NCBI GenBank assembly: GCA_963995525.1
Contig: OZ023205.1
Coordinates: 69,980,145-70,044,144 of the forward strand
Origin: Escarpia spicata
Taxonomy: Eukaryota > Annelida > Polychaeta > Sabellida > Siboglinidae
Direction: 5' to 3'
DNA: 64,000 nt
A model generated the notes under the pieces. It saw only the letters and a list, made by a program, of their open reading frames with translations. It was not told where the DNA came from and searched no databases. This document shows, in pieces, positions 1-11,167 of this stretch. The translations under genes were made by a program, and so were the position numbers. Position 1 is the first letter of the stretch; each line of letters starts with the position of its first letter.

Positions 1-815
1 CACAAATTGTTGTCCTAACCCCCCTTAAAATAACCATACTTTTACACAGGCGCAGATCTCTGCTTGATACAGAGTGTCCAAACATCGCCACACGTCAATT
101 ACTTGGCCACTGTGTATTTCGCTGATGTATACACATTATTGGAAACAAGAGATACTACTGGCAAAATAGTTAATTTCAGAAAGAAACAAACGTTTGACAA
201 GGACATCCAAGACACGTGATAAAGGTTGTTGACAGTTGTGGCACCCAGTATCTCTCCAAGTACATCAACGAGTCCATTGTCCTAATCATATTTTATTTAA
301 ACATCGCCAAATTCTTACAAGGGTACTAACAAACATTTCTGATGTTAAATATACGGATATAACGTAAAAATACCAGTGGTAAAAACAGCTTCTTGTCAGA
401 GTAATTGACGTCAGCCTACAGTTAGTTTAAGCTGCCTTGCCTTGTGCAAACTTCGGTATAATTCGGTTATATTAGAGCTGAAAAGCACACGATCGTTGAA
501 AATGATAGCATGCCAGTCCATGTACACAATTTCAACATATGACCCTTCTCTTAGGTGACTAGTTTTAATTTTTATGGCTAAAAATGAACTAATTCGGATC
601 ATTGCGGTCGCTGCACATTTGGAGAGTCACACACTGTTATGATATTCTCTGTTACATTCGTGGTATATTTATGTAGATTCTCAATTGTTCTTCTTGTCTC
701 AGTTAGTGTATGGATGTTGCTATAAAAAATAGGTGCTAGATGCCTGATTAGTAGAAGTGTGTGGACAACTGGCTTCCTATGGTGGCCAACATTTCACTAA
801 AATTAGGGCCGTGTT

Positions 816-827
816 GGGGGGGGGGGG
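816..827 (+). repeat. Hypervariable G homopolymer (U1 copy, 12 G)
   Basis: A pure G run follows GGGCCGTGTT and precedes AATAAAATG in every unit. Lengths from U1 to U29 are 12, 13, 12, 12, 10, 12, 15, 10, 13, 10, 14, 10, 10, 14, 19, 10, 11, 20, 11, 12, 11, 15, 13, 13, 15, 9, 13, 14 and 9. It accounts for nearly all length differences among units of the same class. Slippage is the likely cause. Some lengths may be sequencing error, since long G runs are hard to read. Confidence 0.95.
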
Positions 828-1389
828 AATAAAATGTTGCCTGCTTGCCCATTATTGCTTATTGTGCGATCCAAGTATCATATATATAAAAGTGCCATAT
901 AATTAGGAAGGACAAGTTGGAACAGCAGAAACACCCACGTTAGTATTGGGGTTATGAAACACGCATTTATAGATATCGCTTACAAAAATATAAATGATAT
1001 AACTAAGGCGAAATTCATCCTACTGGAAATATGTCAATATTGTTGCACATGATGTAGATTTAAAAGAAACTCCACGCCCTGACACATATACACTTTTTAC
1101 ACAAGCTTTCGTGGTACTCAGTATCATAGAACATGCTTGGAATGTACTTTTTAACTTTCACGCCACCAAAATTATCACTTTATTTTCCATGCATATCACA
1201 TAATAACTGGCTTATTAATTACTTTTAAAACTTCTTTTAGATGTAATACTAACAGTATGCAATAGCTGCACGATATTCTGGCCTACACCAGCTTCCAAAT
1301 ACAGCCGAAAAACCATCACCCGTCGCTCAAATCACATTTTGGCAGTTTTTGTGATAAAACGGGCGTATTTCTAATTGATCTCCTGAATC

Positions 1390-1779
1390 TTGCAAATCTT
1401 CACGAAAGTTTGATTTATATCAAGCCATACATATAACTAGATTAACCACAAAGGGAAATTTGCACTGCCTCAATAACAATTAAAATATGCGTCATCAAAC
1501 TGTGCACACCTCCAAGCTAAACAGCGCCTTGAGTTGGTTTAAACATGCTTATTCGGTACTTTATATTACATACGACGTTTGCCTGGTATGAATGGTACTG
1601 AGCACAGCATACAGGCCAACACAGTATCTTACCGATATGGGAATAACATATATAGAATATTAACGAAATATATTTTTTGGTAATTTTTCATAAAATGTTG
1701 TATTCTTTTGCAAAAAATACACAAAATCATTATTTTAAGCAGCATTTTATTGGACATGCACGTTGCAAATCTTCACGAA
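1390..1779 (+). repeat. Internal 17 bp direct repeat within the unit
   Basis: TTGCAAATCTTCACGAA occurs at 1390-1406 and again at 1763-1779, 373 bp apart, just right of the element site. The pair recurs in the units; U14 and U15 have one mismatch in the first copy and U26 one in the second. It may be a relic of an older internal duplication or a shared short insertion. Flanking sequence is not similar. Confidence 0.8.
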
Positions 1780-1940
1780 TTTTGGTATAACATAATGCCC
1801 ACCAACTATGCTAAATAATCTGAGGCAATCATGACCTATACGTCATTCGTGTTAGACTCCAGTAGGTGTCAAAAGCACAAGTCAGTCATTTCAACAATAT
1901 TCACAGTATTGAAAGGCACAGAGGCGTCTTTTGATGGTAA

Positions 1941-1957
1941 CTACAATTATATTGTAG
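1941..1957. repeat. Short perfect palindrome CTACAAT-TAT-ATTGTAG
   Basis: Seven-base arms with a three-base centre. Further copies start at 4446, 6500, 8553, 11055, 13109, 15165, 17667, 19721, 21772, 26780, 28830, 30885, 32945, 35447, 37950, 40011, 42520, 44573, 47082, 51192, 53703, 58260 and 60766. One arm is mutated in U11 (24278), U22 (49138), U25 (55759) and U28 (62821). Function unknown. Confidence 0.75.
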
Positions 1958-3427
1958 ATAACGGGCTAAAATGCTGGGTGTAAATTGAGGTATATACATA
2001 GTACATTATGAAAACAAAACTGGGATGCCCAGTGGAACGTGTATCTTGCGTCACACAAATTGTTGTCCTAACCCCCCTTAAAATAACCATACTTTTACAC
2101 AGGCGCAGATCTCTGCTTGATACAGAGTGTCCAAACATCGCCACACGTCAATTACTTGGCCACTGTGTATTTCGCTGATGTATACACATTATTGGAAACA
2201 AGAGATACTACTGGCAAAATAGTTAATTTCAGAAAGAAACAAACGTTTGACAAGGACATCCAAGACACGTGATAAAGGTTGTTGACAGTTGTGGCACCCA
2301 GTATCTCTTCAAGTACATCAACGAGTCCATTGTCCTAATCATATTTTATTTAAACATCGCCAAATTCTTACAAGGGTACTAACAAACATTTCTGATGTTA
2401 AATATACGGTTATAACGTAAAAATACCAGTGGTAAAAACAGCTTCTTGTCAGAGTAATTGACGTCAGCCTACAGTTAGTTTAAGCTGCCTTGCCTTGTGC
2501 AAACTTCGGTATAATTCGGTTATATTAGAGCTGAAAAGCACACGATCGATGAAAATGATAGCATGCCAGTCCATGTACACAATTTCAACATATGACCCTT
2601 CTCTTAGGTGACTAGTTTTAATTTTTATGGCTAAAAATGAACTAATTCGGATCATTGCGGTCGCTGCACATTTGGAGAGTCACACACTGTTATGATATTC
2701 TCTGTTAAATTCGTGGTATATTTATGTAGATTCTCAATTGTTCTTCTTGTCTCAGTTAGTGTATGGATGTTGCTATAAAAAATAGGTGCTAGATGCCTGA
2801 TTAGTAGAAGTGTGTGGACAACTGGCTTCCTATGGTGGCCAACATTTCACTAAAATTAGGGCCGTGTTGGGGGGGGGGGGGAATAAAATGTTGCCTGCTT
2901 GCCCATTATTGCTTATTGTGCGATCCAAGTATCATATATATAAAAGTGCCATATAATTAGGAAGGACAAGTTGGAACAGCAGAAATACCCACGTTAGTAT
3001 TGGGGTTATGAAACACGCATTTATAGATATCGCTTACAAAAATATAAATGATATAACTAAGGCGAAATTCATCCTACTGGAAATATGTCAATATATTTGC
3101 ACATGATGTAGATTTAAAAGAAACTCCACGCCCTGACACATATACACTTTTTACACAAGCTTTCGTGGTACTCAGTATCATAGAACATGCTTGGAATGTA
3201 CTTTTTAACTTTCACGCCACCAAAATTATCACTTTATTTTCCATGCATATCACATAATAACTGGCTTATTAATTACTTTTAAAACTTCTTTTATATGTAA
3301 TACTAACAGTATGCAATAGCTGCACGATATTCTGGCCTACACCAGCTTCCAAATACAGCCGAAAAACCATCACCCGTCGCTCAAATCACATTTTGGCAGT
3401 TTTTGTGATAAAACGGGCGTATTTCTA

Positions 3428-3880
3428 ATTTGGGGTAAGACCACATTTAAATTTTACATAGGCGGCCATTATAACGTTTCCTTCATTTCCTGCTAAATTT
3501 GATGAACACTTTTCTTGAAAATTTCACAGCATATTTAACCTCCATTGACACAAGTGCTGTGGAAAACTCGTAAAATTCTCATACCTCAGTTTTCAGAAAA
3601 ATCCACCCAAACCTGACACCCTTCAATTTCGCCCCAATCTGGTGACGGATTTTGAAATATTGGTGCGTTCTGCAAAATAGCCATTGTGCGAATATGCGAG
3701 CGACTAGCGTATGTTTATTGCTACCTCGTGAAAGATCTAATGTAGTAGTACATTTAGTATTCACTGGACTGACATGTGCCATGCCAAAGTGCTCGAACAA
3801 AATTCACACATGACACCAAAACGGTATTTTCAAGGGCACTCTTTCGGCGGACGAATCCTTAATGTGGTCTTACCCCAAAT
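3428..3880. mobile_element. MITE-like element in U2 (453 bp)
   Basis: Terminal inverted repeats of 20 bp are perfect, at 3428-3447 and 3861-3880 (ATTTGGGGTAAGACCAC... facing its complement). The sequence between them encodes no recognisable transposase. It is absent from 16 units at the same point, so it is an insertion. Size and structure fit a non-autonomous DNA transposon. I cannot assign a superfamily because the target duplication is unclear (AT or TA possible). A 73-codon minus-strand frame at 3579-3800 resembles nothing I know. Confidence 0.85.
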
Positions 3881-4359
3881 AGATCTCCTGAATCTTGCAA
3901 ATCTTCACGAAAGTTTGATTTATATCAAGCCATACATATAACTAGATTAACCACAAAGGGAAATTTGCACTGCCTCAATAACAATTAAAATATGCGTCAT
4001 CAAACTGTGCACACCTCCAAGCTAAATAGCGCCTTGAGTTGGTTTAAACATGCTTATTCGGTACTTTATATTACATACGACGTTTGCCTGGTATGAATGG
4101 TACTGAGCACAGCATACAGGCCAACACAGTATCTTACCGATATGGGAATAAAATATATAGAATATTAACGAAATATATTTTTTGGTAATTTTTCATAAAA
4201 TGTTGTATTCTTTTGCAAAAAATACACAAAATCATTATTTTAAGCAGCATTTTATTGGACATGCACGTTGCAAATCTTCACGAATTTTGGTATAACATAA
4301 TGCCCACCAACTATGCTAAATAATCTGAGGCAATCATGACCTATACGTCATTCGTGTGC

Positions 4360-4375
4360 GACACCAGTAGGTGTC
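4360..4375. repeat. Inverted repeat GACACC-AGTA-GGTGTC in R-g units
   Basis: Six-base perfect arms around AGTA, present in the 17 R-g units (for example here and at 6414-6429). In the 11 R-t units (for example 1855-1870) the left arm reads GACTCC, leaving one mismatch. It is thus one of the few differences between the two right-half haplotypes with a possible structural effect. No function is claimed. Confidence 0.6.
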
Positions 4376-4558
4376 AAAAGCACAAGTCAGGCATTTCAAC
4401 AATATTCACAGTATTGAAAGGCACAGAGGCGTCTTTTGATGGTAACTACAATTATATTGTAGATAACGGGCTAAAATGCTGGGTGTAAATTGAGGTATAT
4501 ACATAGTACATTATGAAAACAAAACTGGGATGCCCAGTGGAACGTGTATCTTGCGTCA

Positions 4559-6612
4559 CACAAATTGTTGTCCTAACCCCCCTTAAAATAACCATACTTT
4601 TACACAGGCGCAGATCTCTGCTTGATACAGAGTGTCCAAACATCGCCACACGTCAATTACTTGGCCACTGTGTATTTCGCTGATGTATACACATTATTGG
4701 AAACAAGATATACTACTGGCAAAATAGTTAATTTCAGAAAGAAACAAACGTTTGACAAGGACATCCAAGACACGTGATAAAGGTTGTTGACAGTTGTGGC
4801 ACCCAGTATCTCTCCAAGTACATCAACGAGTCCATTGTCCTAATCATATTTTATTTAAACATCGCCAAATTCTTACAAGGGTACTAACAAACATTTCTGA
4901 TGTTAAATATACGGATATAACGTAAAAATACCAGTGGTAAAAACAGCTTCTTGTCAGAGTAATTGACGTCAGCCTACAGTTAGTTTAAGCTGCCTTGCCT
5001 TGTGCAAACTTCGGTATAATTCGGTTATATTAGAGTGGAAAAGCACACGATCGTTGAAAATGATAGCATGCCAGTCCATGTACACAATTTCAACATATGA
5101 CCCTTCTCTTAGGTGACTAGTTTTAATTTTTATGGCTAAAAATGAACTAATTCGGATCATTGCGGTCGCTGCACATTTGGAGAGTCACACACTGTTATGA
5201 TATTCTCTGTTACATTCGTGGTATATTTATGTAGATTCTCAATTGTTCTTCTTGTCTCAGTTAGTGTATGGATGTTGCTATAAAAAATAGGTGCTAGATG
5301 CCTGATTAGTAGAAGTGTGTGGACAACTGGCTTCCTATGGTGGCCAACATTTCACTAAAATTAGGGCCGTGTTGGGGGGGGGGGGAATAAAATGTTGCCT
5401 GCTTGCCCATTATTGCTTATTGTGCGATCCAAGTATCATATATATAAAAGTGCAATATAATTAGGAAGGACAAGTTGGAACAGCAGAAACACCCACGTTA
5501 GTATTGGGGTTATGAAACACGCATTTATAGATATCGCTTACAAAAATATAAATGATATAACTAAGGCGAAATTCATCCTACTGGAAATATGTCAATATTG
5601 TTGCACATGATGTAGATTTAAAAGAAACTCCACGCCCTGACACATATACACTTTTTACACAAGCTTTCGTGGTACTCAGTATCATAGAACATGCTTGGAA
5701 TGTACTTTTTTAACTTTCACGCCACCAAAATTATCACTTTATTTTCCATGCATATCACATAATAACTGGCTTATTAATTACTTTTAAAACTTCTTTTAGA
5801 TGTAATACTAACAGTATGCAATAGCTGCACGATATTCTGGCCTACACCAGCTTCCAAATACAGCCGAAAAACCATCACCCGTCGCTCAAATCACATTTTG
5901 GCAGTTTTTGTGATAAAACGGGCGTATTTCTAATTGATCTCCTGAATCTTGCAAATCTTCACGAAAGTTTGATTTATATCAAGCCATACATATAACTAGA
6001 TTAACCACAAAGGGAAATTTGCACTGCCTCAATAACAATTAAAATATGCGTCATCAAACTGTGCACACCTCCAAGCTAAACAGCGCCTTGAGTTGGTTTA
6101 AACATGCTTATTCGGTAATTTATATTACATACGACGTTTGCCTGGTATGAATGGTACTGAGCACAGCATACAGGCCAACACAGTATCTTACCGATATGGG
6201 AATAAAATATATAGAATATTAACGAAATATATTTTTTGGTAATTTTTCATAAAATGTTGTATTCTTTTGCAAAAAATACACAAAATCATTATTTTAAGCA
6301 GCATTTTATTGGACATGCACGTTGCAAATCTTCACGAATTTTGGTATAACATAATGCCCACCAACTATGCTAAATAATCTGAGGCAATCATGACCTATAC
6401 GTCATTCGTGTGCGACACCAGTAGGTGTCAAAAGCACAAGTCAGGCATTTCAACAATATTCACAGTATTGAAAGGCACAGAGGCGTCTTTTGATGGTAAC
6501 TACAATTATATTGTAGATAACGGGCTAAAATGCTGGGTGTAAATTGAGGTATATACATAGTACATTATGAAAACAAAACTGGGATGCCCAGTGGAACGTG
6601 TATCTTGCGTCA
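4559..6612 (+). repeat. Satellite unit U3, empty
   Basis: L-b, R-g, G tract of 12 at 5374-5385. Five variants are shared only with U6: AAGATATAC, AGAGTGGAAA, GTGCAATATAA, one extra T in GTACTTTTTTAAC, and CGGTAATTTAT. It is empty but carries GAATAAAATA and R-g, which otherwise accompany the element, so it looks recombinant. Confidence 0.95.
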
Positions 6613-8665
6613 CACAAATTGTTGTCCTAACCCCCCTTAAAATAACCATACTTTTACACAGGCGCAGATCTCTGCTTGATACAGAGTGTCCAAACATCGC
6701 CACACGTCAATTACTTGGCCACTGTGTATTTCGCTGATGTATACACATTATTGGAAACAAGAGATACTACTGGCAAAATAGTTAATTTCAGAAAGAAACA
6801 AACGTTTGACAAGGACATCCAAGACACGTGATAAAGGTTGTTGACAGTTGTGGCACCCAGTATCTCTCCAAGTACATCAACGAGTCCATTGTCCTAATCA
6901 TATTTTATTTAAACATCGCCAAATTCTTACAAGGGTACTAACAAACATTTCTGATGTTAAATATACGGATATAACGTAAAAATACCAGTGGTAAAAACAG
7001 CTTCTTGTCAGAGTAATTGACGTCAGCCTACAGTTAGTTTAAGCTGCCTTGCCTTGTGCAAACTTCGGTATAATTCGGTTATATTAGAGCTGAAAAGCAC
7101 ACGATCGTTGAAAATGATAGCATGCCAGTCCATGTACACAATTTCAACATATGACCCTTCTCTTAGGTGACTAGTTTTAATTTTTATGGCTAAAAATGAA
7201 CTAATTCGGATCATTGCGGTCGCTGCACATTTGGAGAGTCACACACTGTTATGATATTCTCTGTTACATTCGTGGTATATTTATGTAGATTCTCAATTGT
7301 TCTTCTTGTCTCAGTTAGTGTATGGATGTTGCTATAAAAAATAGGTGCTAGATGCCTGATTAGTAGAAGTGTGTGGACAACTGGCTTCCTATGGTGGCCA
7401 ACATTTCACTAAAATTAGGGCCGTGTTGGGGGGGGGGGGAATAAAATGTTGCCTGCTTGCCCATTATTGCTTATTGTGCGATCCAAGTATCATATATATA
7501 AAAGTGCCATATAATTAGGAAGGACAAGATGGAACAGCAGAAACACCCACGTTAGTATTGGGGTTATGAAACACGCATTTATAGATATCGCTTACAAAAA
7601 TATAAATGATATAACTAAGGCGAAATTCATCCTACTGGAAATATGTCAATATTGTTGCACATGATGTAGATTTAAAAGAAACTCCACGCCCTGACACATA
7701 TACACTTTTTACACAAGCTTTCGTGGTACTCAGTATCATAGAACATGCTTGGAATGTACTTTTTAACTTTCACGCCACCAAAATTATCACTTTATTTTCC
7801 ATGCATATCACATAATAACTGGCTTATTAATTACTTTTAAAACTTCTTTTAGATGTAATACTAACAGTATGCAATAGCTGCACGATATTCTGGCCTACAC
7901 CAGCTTCCAAATACAGCCGAAAAACCATCACCCGTCGCTCAAATCACATTTTGGCAGTTTTTGTGATAAACCGGGCGTATTTCTAATTGATCTCCTGAAT
8001 CTTGCAAATCTTCACGAAAGTTTGATTTATATCAAGCCATACATATAACTAGATTAACCACAAAGGGAAATTTGCACTGCCTCAATAACAATTAAAATAT
8101 GCGTCATCAAACTGTGCACACCTCCAAGCTAAACAGCGCCTTGAGTTGGTTTAAACATGCTTATTCGGTACTTTATATTACATACGACGTTTGCCTGGTA
8201 TGAATGGTACTGAGCACAGCATACAGGCCAACACAGTATCTTACCGATATGGGAATAACATATATAGAATATTAACGAAATATATTTTTTGGTAATTTTT
8301 CATAAAATGTTGTATTCTTTTGCAAAAAATACACAAAATCATTATTTTAAGCAGCATTTTATTGGACATGCACGTTGCAAATCTTCACGAATTTTGGTAT
8401 AACATAATGCCCACCAACTATGCTAAATAATCTGAGGCAATCATGACCTATACGTCATTCGTGTTAGACTCCAGTAGGTGTCAAAAGCACAAGTCAGTCA
8501 TTTCAACAATATTCACAGTATTGAAAGGCACAGAGGCGTCTTTTGATGGTAACTACAATTATATTGTAGATAACGGGCTAAAATGCTGGGTGTAAATTGA
8601 GGTATATACATAGTACATTATGAAAACAAAACTGGGATGCCCAGTGGAACGTGTATCTTGCGTCA
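6613..8665 (+). repeat. Satellite unit U4, empty
   Basis: L-b, R-t, G tract of 12 at 7428-7439. GACAAGATGG and AACCGGGCG are shared only with U7. Last member of the trimer U2-U3-U4. Confidence 0.95.
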
Positions 8666-11167
8666 CACAAATTGTTGTCCTAACCCCCCTTAAAATAACC
8701 ATACTTTTACACAGGCGCAGATCTCTGCTTGATACAGAGTGTCCAAACATCGCCACACGTCAATTACTTGGCCACTGTGTATTTCGCTGATGTATACACA
8801 TTATTGGAAACAAGAGATACTACTGGCAAAATAGTTAATTTCAGAAAGAAACAAACGTTTGACAAGGACATCCAAGACACGTGATAAAGGTTGTTGACAG
8901 TTGTGGCACCCAGTATCTGTTCAAGTACATCAACGAGTCCATTGTCCTAATCATATTTTATTTAAACATCGCCAAATTCTTACAAGGGTACTAACAAACA
9001 TTTCTGATGTTAAATATACGGTTATAACGTAAAAATACCAGTGGTAAAAACAGCTTCTTGTCAGAGTAATTGACGTCAGCCTACAGTTAGTTTAAGCTGC
9101 CTTGCCTTGTGCAAACTTCGGTATAATTCGGTTATATTAGAGCTGAAAAGCACACGATCGATGAAAATGATAGCATGCCAGTCCATGTACACAATTTCAA
9201 CATATGACCCTTCTCTTAGGTGACTAGTTTTAATTTTTATGGCTAAAAATGAACTAATTCGGATCATTGCGGTCGCTGCACATTTGGAGAGTCACACACT
9301 GTTATGATATTCTCTGTTAAATTCGTGGTATATTTATGTAGATTCTCAATTGTTCTTCTTGTCTCAGTTAGTGTATGGATGTTGCTATAAAAAATAGGTG
9401 CTAGATGCCTGATTAGTAGAAGTGTGTGGACAACTGGCTTCCTATGGTGGCCAACATTTCACTAAAATTAGGGCCGTGTTGGGGGGGGGGAATAAAATGT
9501 TGCCTGCTTGCCCATTATTGCTTATTGTGCGATCCAAGTATCATATATATAAAAGTGCCATATAATTAGGAAGGACAAGTTGGAACAGCAGAAATACCCA
9601 CGTTAGTATTGGGGTTATGAAACACGCATTTATAGATATCGCTTACAAAAATATAAATGATATAACTAAGGCGAAATTCATCCTACTGGAAATATGTCAA
9701 TATATTTGCACATGATGTAGATTTAAAAGAAACTCCACGCCCTGACACATATACACTTTTTACACAAGCTTTCGTGGTACTCAGTATCATAGAACATGCT
9801 TGGAATGTACTTTTTAACTTTCACGCCACCAAAATTATCACTTTATTTTCCATGCATATCACATAATAACTGGCTTATTAATTACTTTTAAAACTTCTTT
9901 TAGATGTAATACTAACAGTATGCAATAGCTGCACGATATTCTGGCCTACACCAGCTTCCAAATACAGCCGAAAAACCATCACCCGTCGCTCAAATCACAT
10001 TTTGGCAGTTTTTGTGATAAAACGGGCGTATTTCTAATTTGGGGTAAGACCACATTTAAATTTTACATAGGCGGCCATTATAACGTTTCCTTCATTTCCT
10101 GCTAAATTTGATGAACACTTTTCTTGAAAATTTCACAGCATATTTAACCTCCATTGACACAAGTGCTGTGGAAAACTCGTAAAATTCTCATACCTCAGTT
10201 TTCAGAAAAATCCACCCAAACCTGACACCCTTCAATTTCGCCCCAATCTGGTGACGGATTTTGAAATATTGGTGCGTTCTGCAAAATAGCCATTGTGCGA
10301 ATATGCGAGCGACTAGCGTATGTTTATTGCTACCTCGTGAAAGATCTAATGTAGTAGTACATTTAGTATTCACTGGACTGACATGTGCCATGCCAAAGTG
10401 CTCGAACAAAATTCACACATGACACCAAAACGGTATTTTCAAGGGCACTCTTTCGGCGGACGAATCCTTAATGTGGTCTTACCCCAAATAGATCTCCTGA
10501 ATCTTGCAAATCTTCACGAAAGTTTGATTTATATCAAGCCATACATATAACTAGATTAACCACAAAGGGAAATTTGCACTGCCTCAATAACAATTAAAAT
10601 ATGCGTCATCAAACTGTGCACACCTCCAAGCTAAATAGCGCCTTGAGTTGGTTTAAACATGCTTATTCGGTACTTTATATTACATACGACGTTTGCCTGG
10701 TATGAATGGTACTGAGCACAGCATACAGGCCAACACAGTATCTTACCGATATGGGAATAAAATATATAGAATATTAACGAAATATATTTTTTGGTAATTT
10801 TTCATAAAATGTTGTATTCTTTTGCAAAAAATACACAAAATCATTATTTTAAGCAGCATTTTATTGGACATGCACGTTGCAAATCTTCACGAATTTTGGT
10901 ATAACATAATGCCCACCAACTATGCTAAATAATCTGAGGCAATCATGACCTATACGTCATTCGTGTGCGACACCAGTAGGTGTCAAAAGCACAAGTCAGG
11001 CATTTCAACAATATTCACAGTATTGAAAGGCACAGAGGCGTCTTTTGATGGTAACTACAATTATATTGTAGATAACGGGCTAAAATGCTGGGTGTAAATT
11101 GAGGTATATACATAGTACATTATGAAAACAAAACTGGGATGCCCAGTGGAACGTGTATCTTGCGTCA
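8666..11167 (+). repeat. Satellite unit U5, filled
   Basis: L-a with CTGTTC, G tract of 10 at 9481-9490, element at 10037-10489, R-g. It repeats U2 at a distance of exactly 6612 bp, but has TTTAGATG where U2 has TTTATATG. Confidence 0.95.
10037..10489. mobile_element. MITE-like element in U5 (453 bp)
   Basis: Same element, same position and orientation in the unit, with intact 20 bp inverted ends. No difference from the U2 copy noticed, consistent with spread by duplication of the whole U2-U4 block. Confidence 0.85.

Larger units (their letters stand above)
1..2053 (+). repeat. Satellite unit U1, empty
   Basis: Reference unit, with landmarks as follows. The G tract of 12 is at 816-827. A TATA-like stretch is at 881-891. 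The empty element site CTA-ATT-GATC is at 1371-1380. A 17 bp direct repeat is at 1390-1406 and 1763-1779. A short palindrome is at 1941-1957. Left haplotype L-b and right haplotype R-t. No gene seen. Confidence 0.95.
2054..4558 (+). repeat. Satellite unit U2, filled
   Basis: Left haplotype L-a (CTCTTC form), G tract of 13 at 2869-2881, inserted element at 3428-3880, right haplotype R-g. It also has CAATATATTTGC in place of CAATATTGTTGC, and TTTATATG in place of TTTAGATG. First member of the trimer U2-U3-U4. Confidence 0.95.

Noticed and set aside
411..602. 63-codon minus-strand open frame present in every unit
   Set aside because: Differences between copies mostly change residues, there is no recognisable domain, and conservation is explained by tandem homogenisation.
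1672..1680. ATTTTTTGG resembling an Sm-protein site, raising the idea of a spliceosomal or spliced-leader RNA array
   Set aside because: No upstream sequence matching U1, U2, U4, U5 or a spliced leader, and no stable 3' hairpin; the motif is likely by chance in AT-rich DNA.
1941..1972. Helitron-like 3' end (hairpin followed by CTAA)
   Set aside because: The stem is AT-rich and short, the base after CTAA does not start with TC as expected for head-to-tail copies, and no matching 5' end is seen.
1..2053. 5S rRNA or tRNA gene within the unit, as in some 2 kb tandem arrays
   Set aside because: I found no internal control region, B box or cloverleaf-like sequence on either strand by eye.
1947..2144. 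65-codon minus-strand open frame present in every unit
   Set aside because: Short, no domain, mostly residue-changing differences between copies; it merely spans the arbitrary unit boundary and ends in the short palindrome.
3579..3800. 73-codon minus-strand frame inside the inserted element, considered as a transposase remnant
   Set aside because: No catalytic motif or similarity that I recognise, and it is interrupted by a stop in the U11 copy.
8916..8926. AGTATCTGTTC, an 11-base match to a conserved part of U2 RNA
   Set aside because: It is present only in the three units with CTGTTC seen here plus none with further U2 similarity; most units differ, so it is chance.
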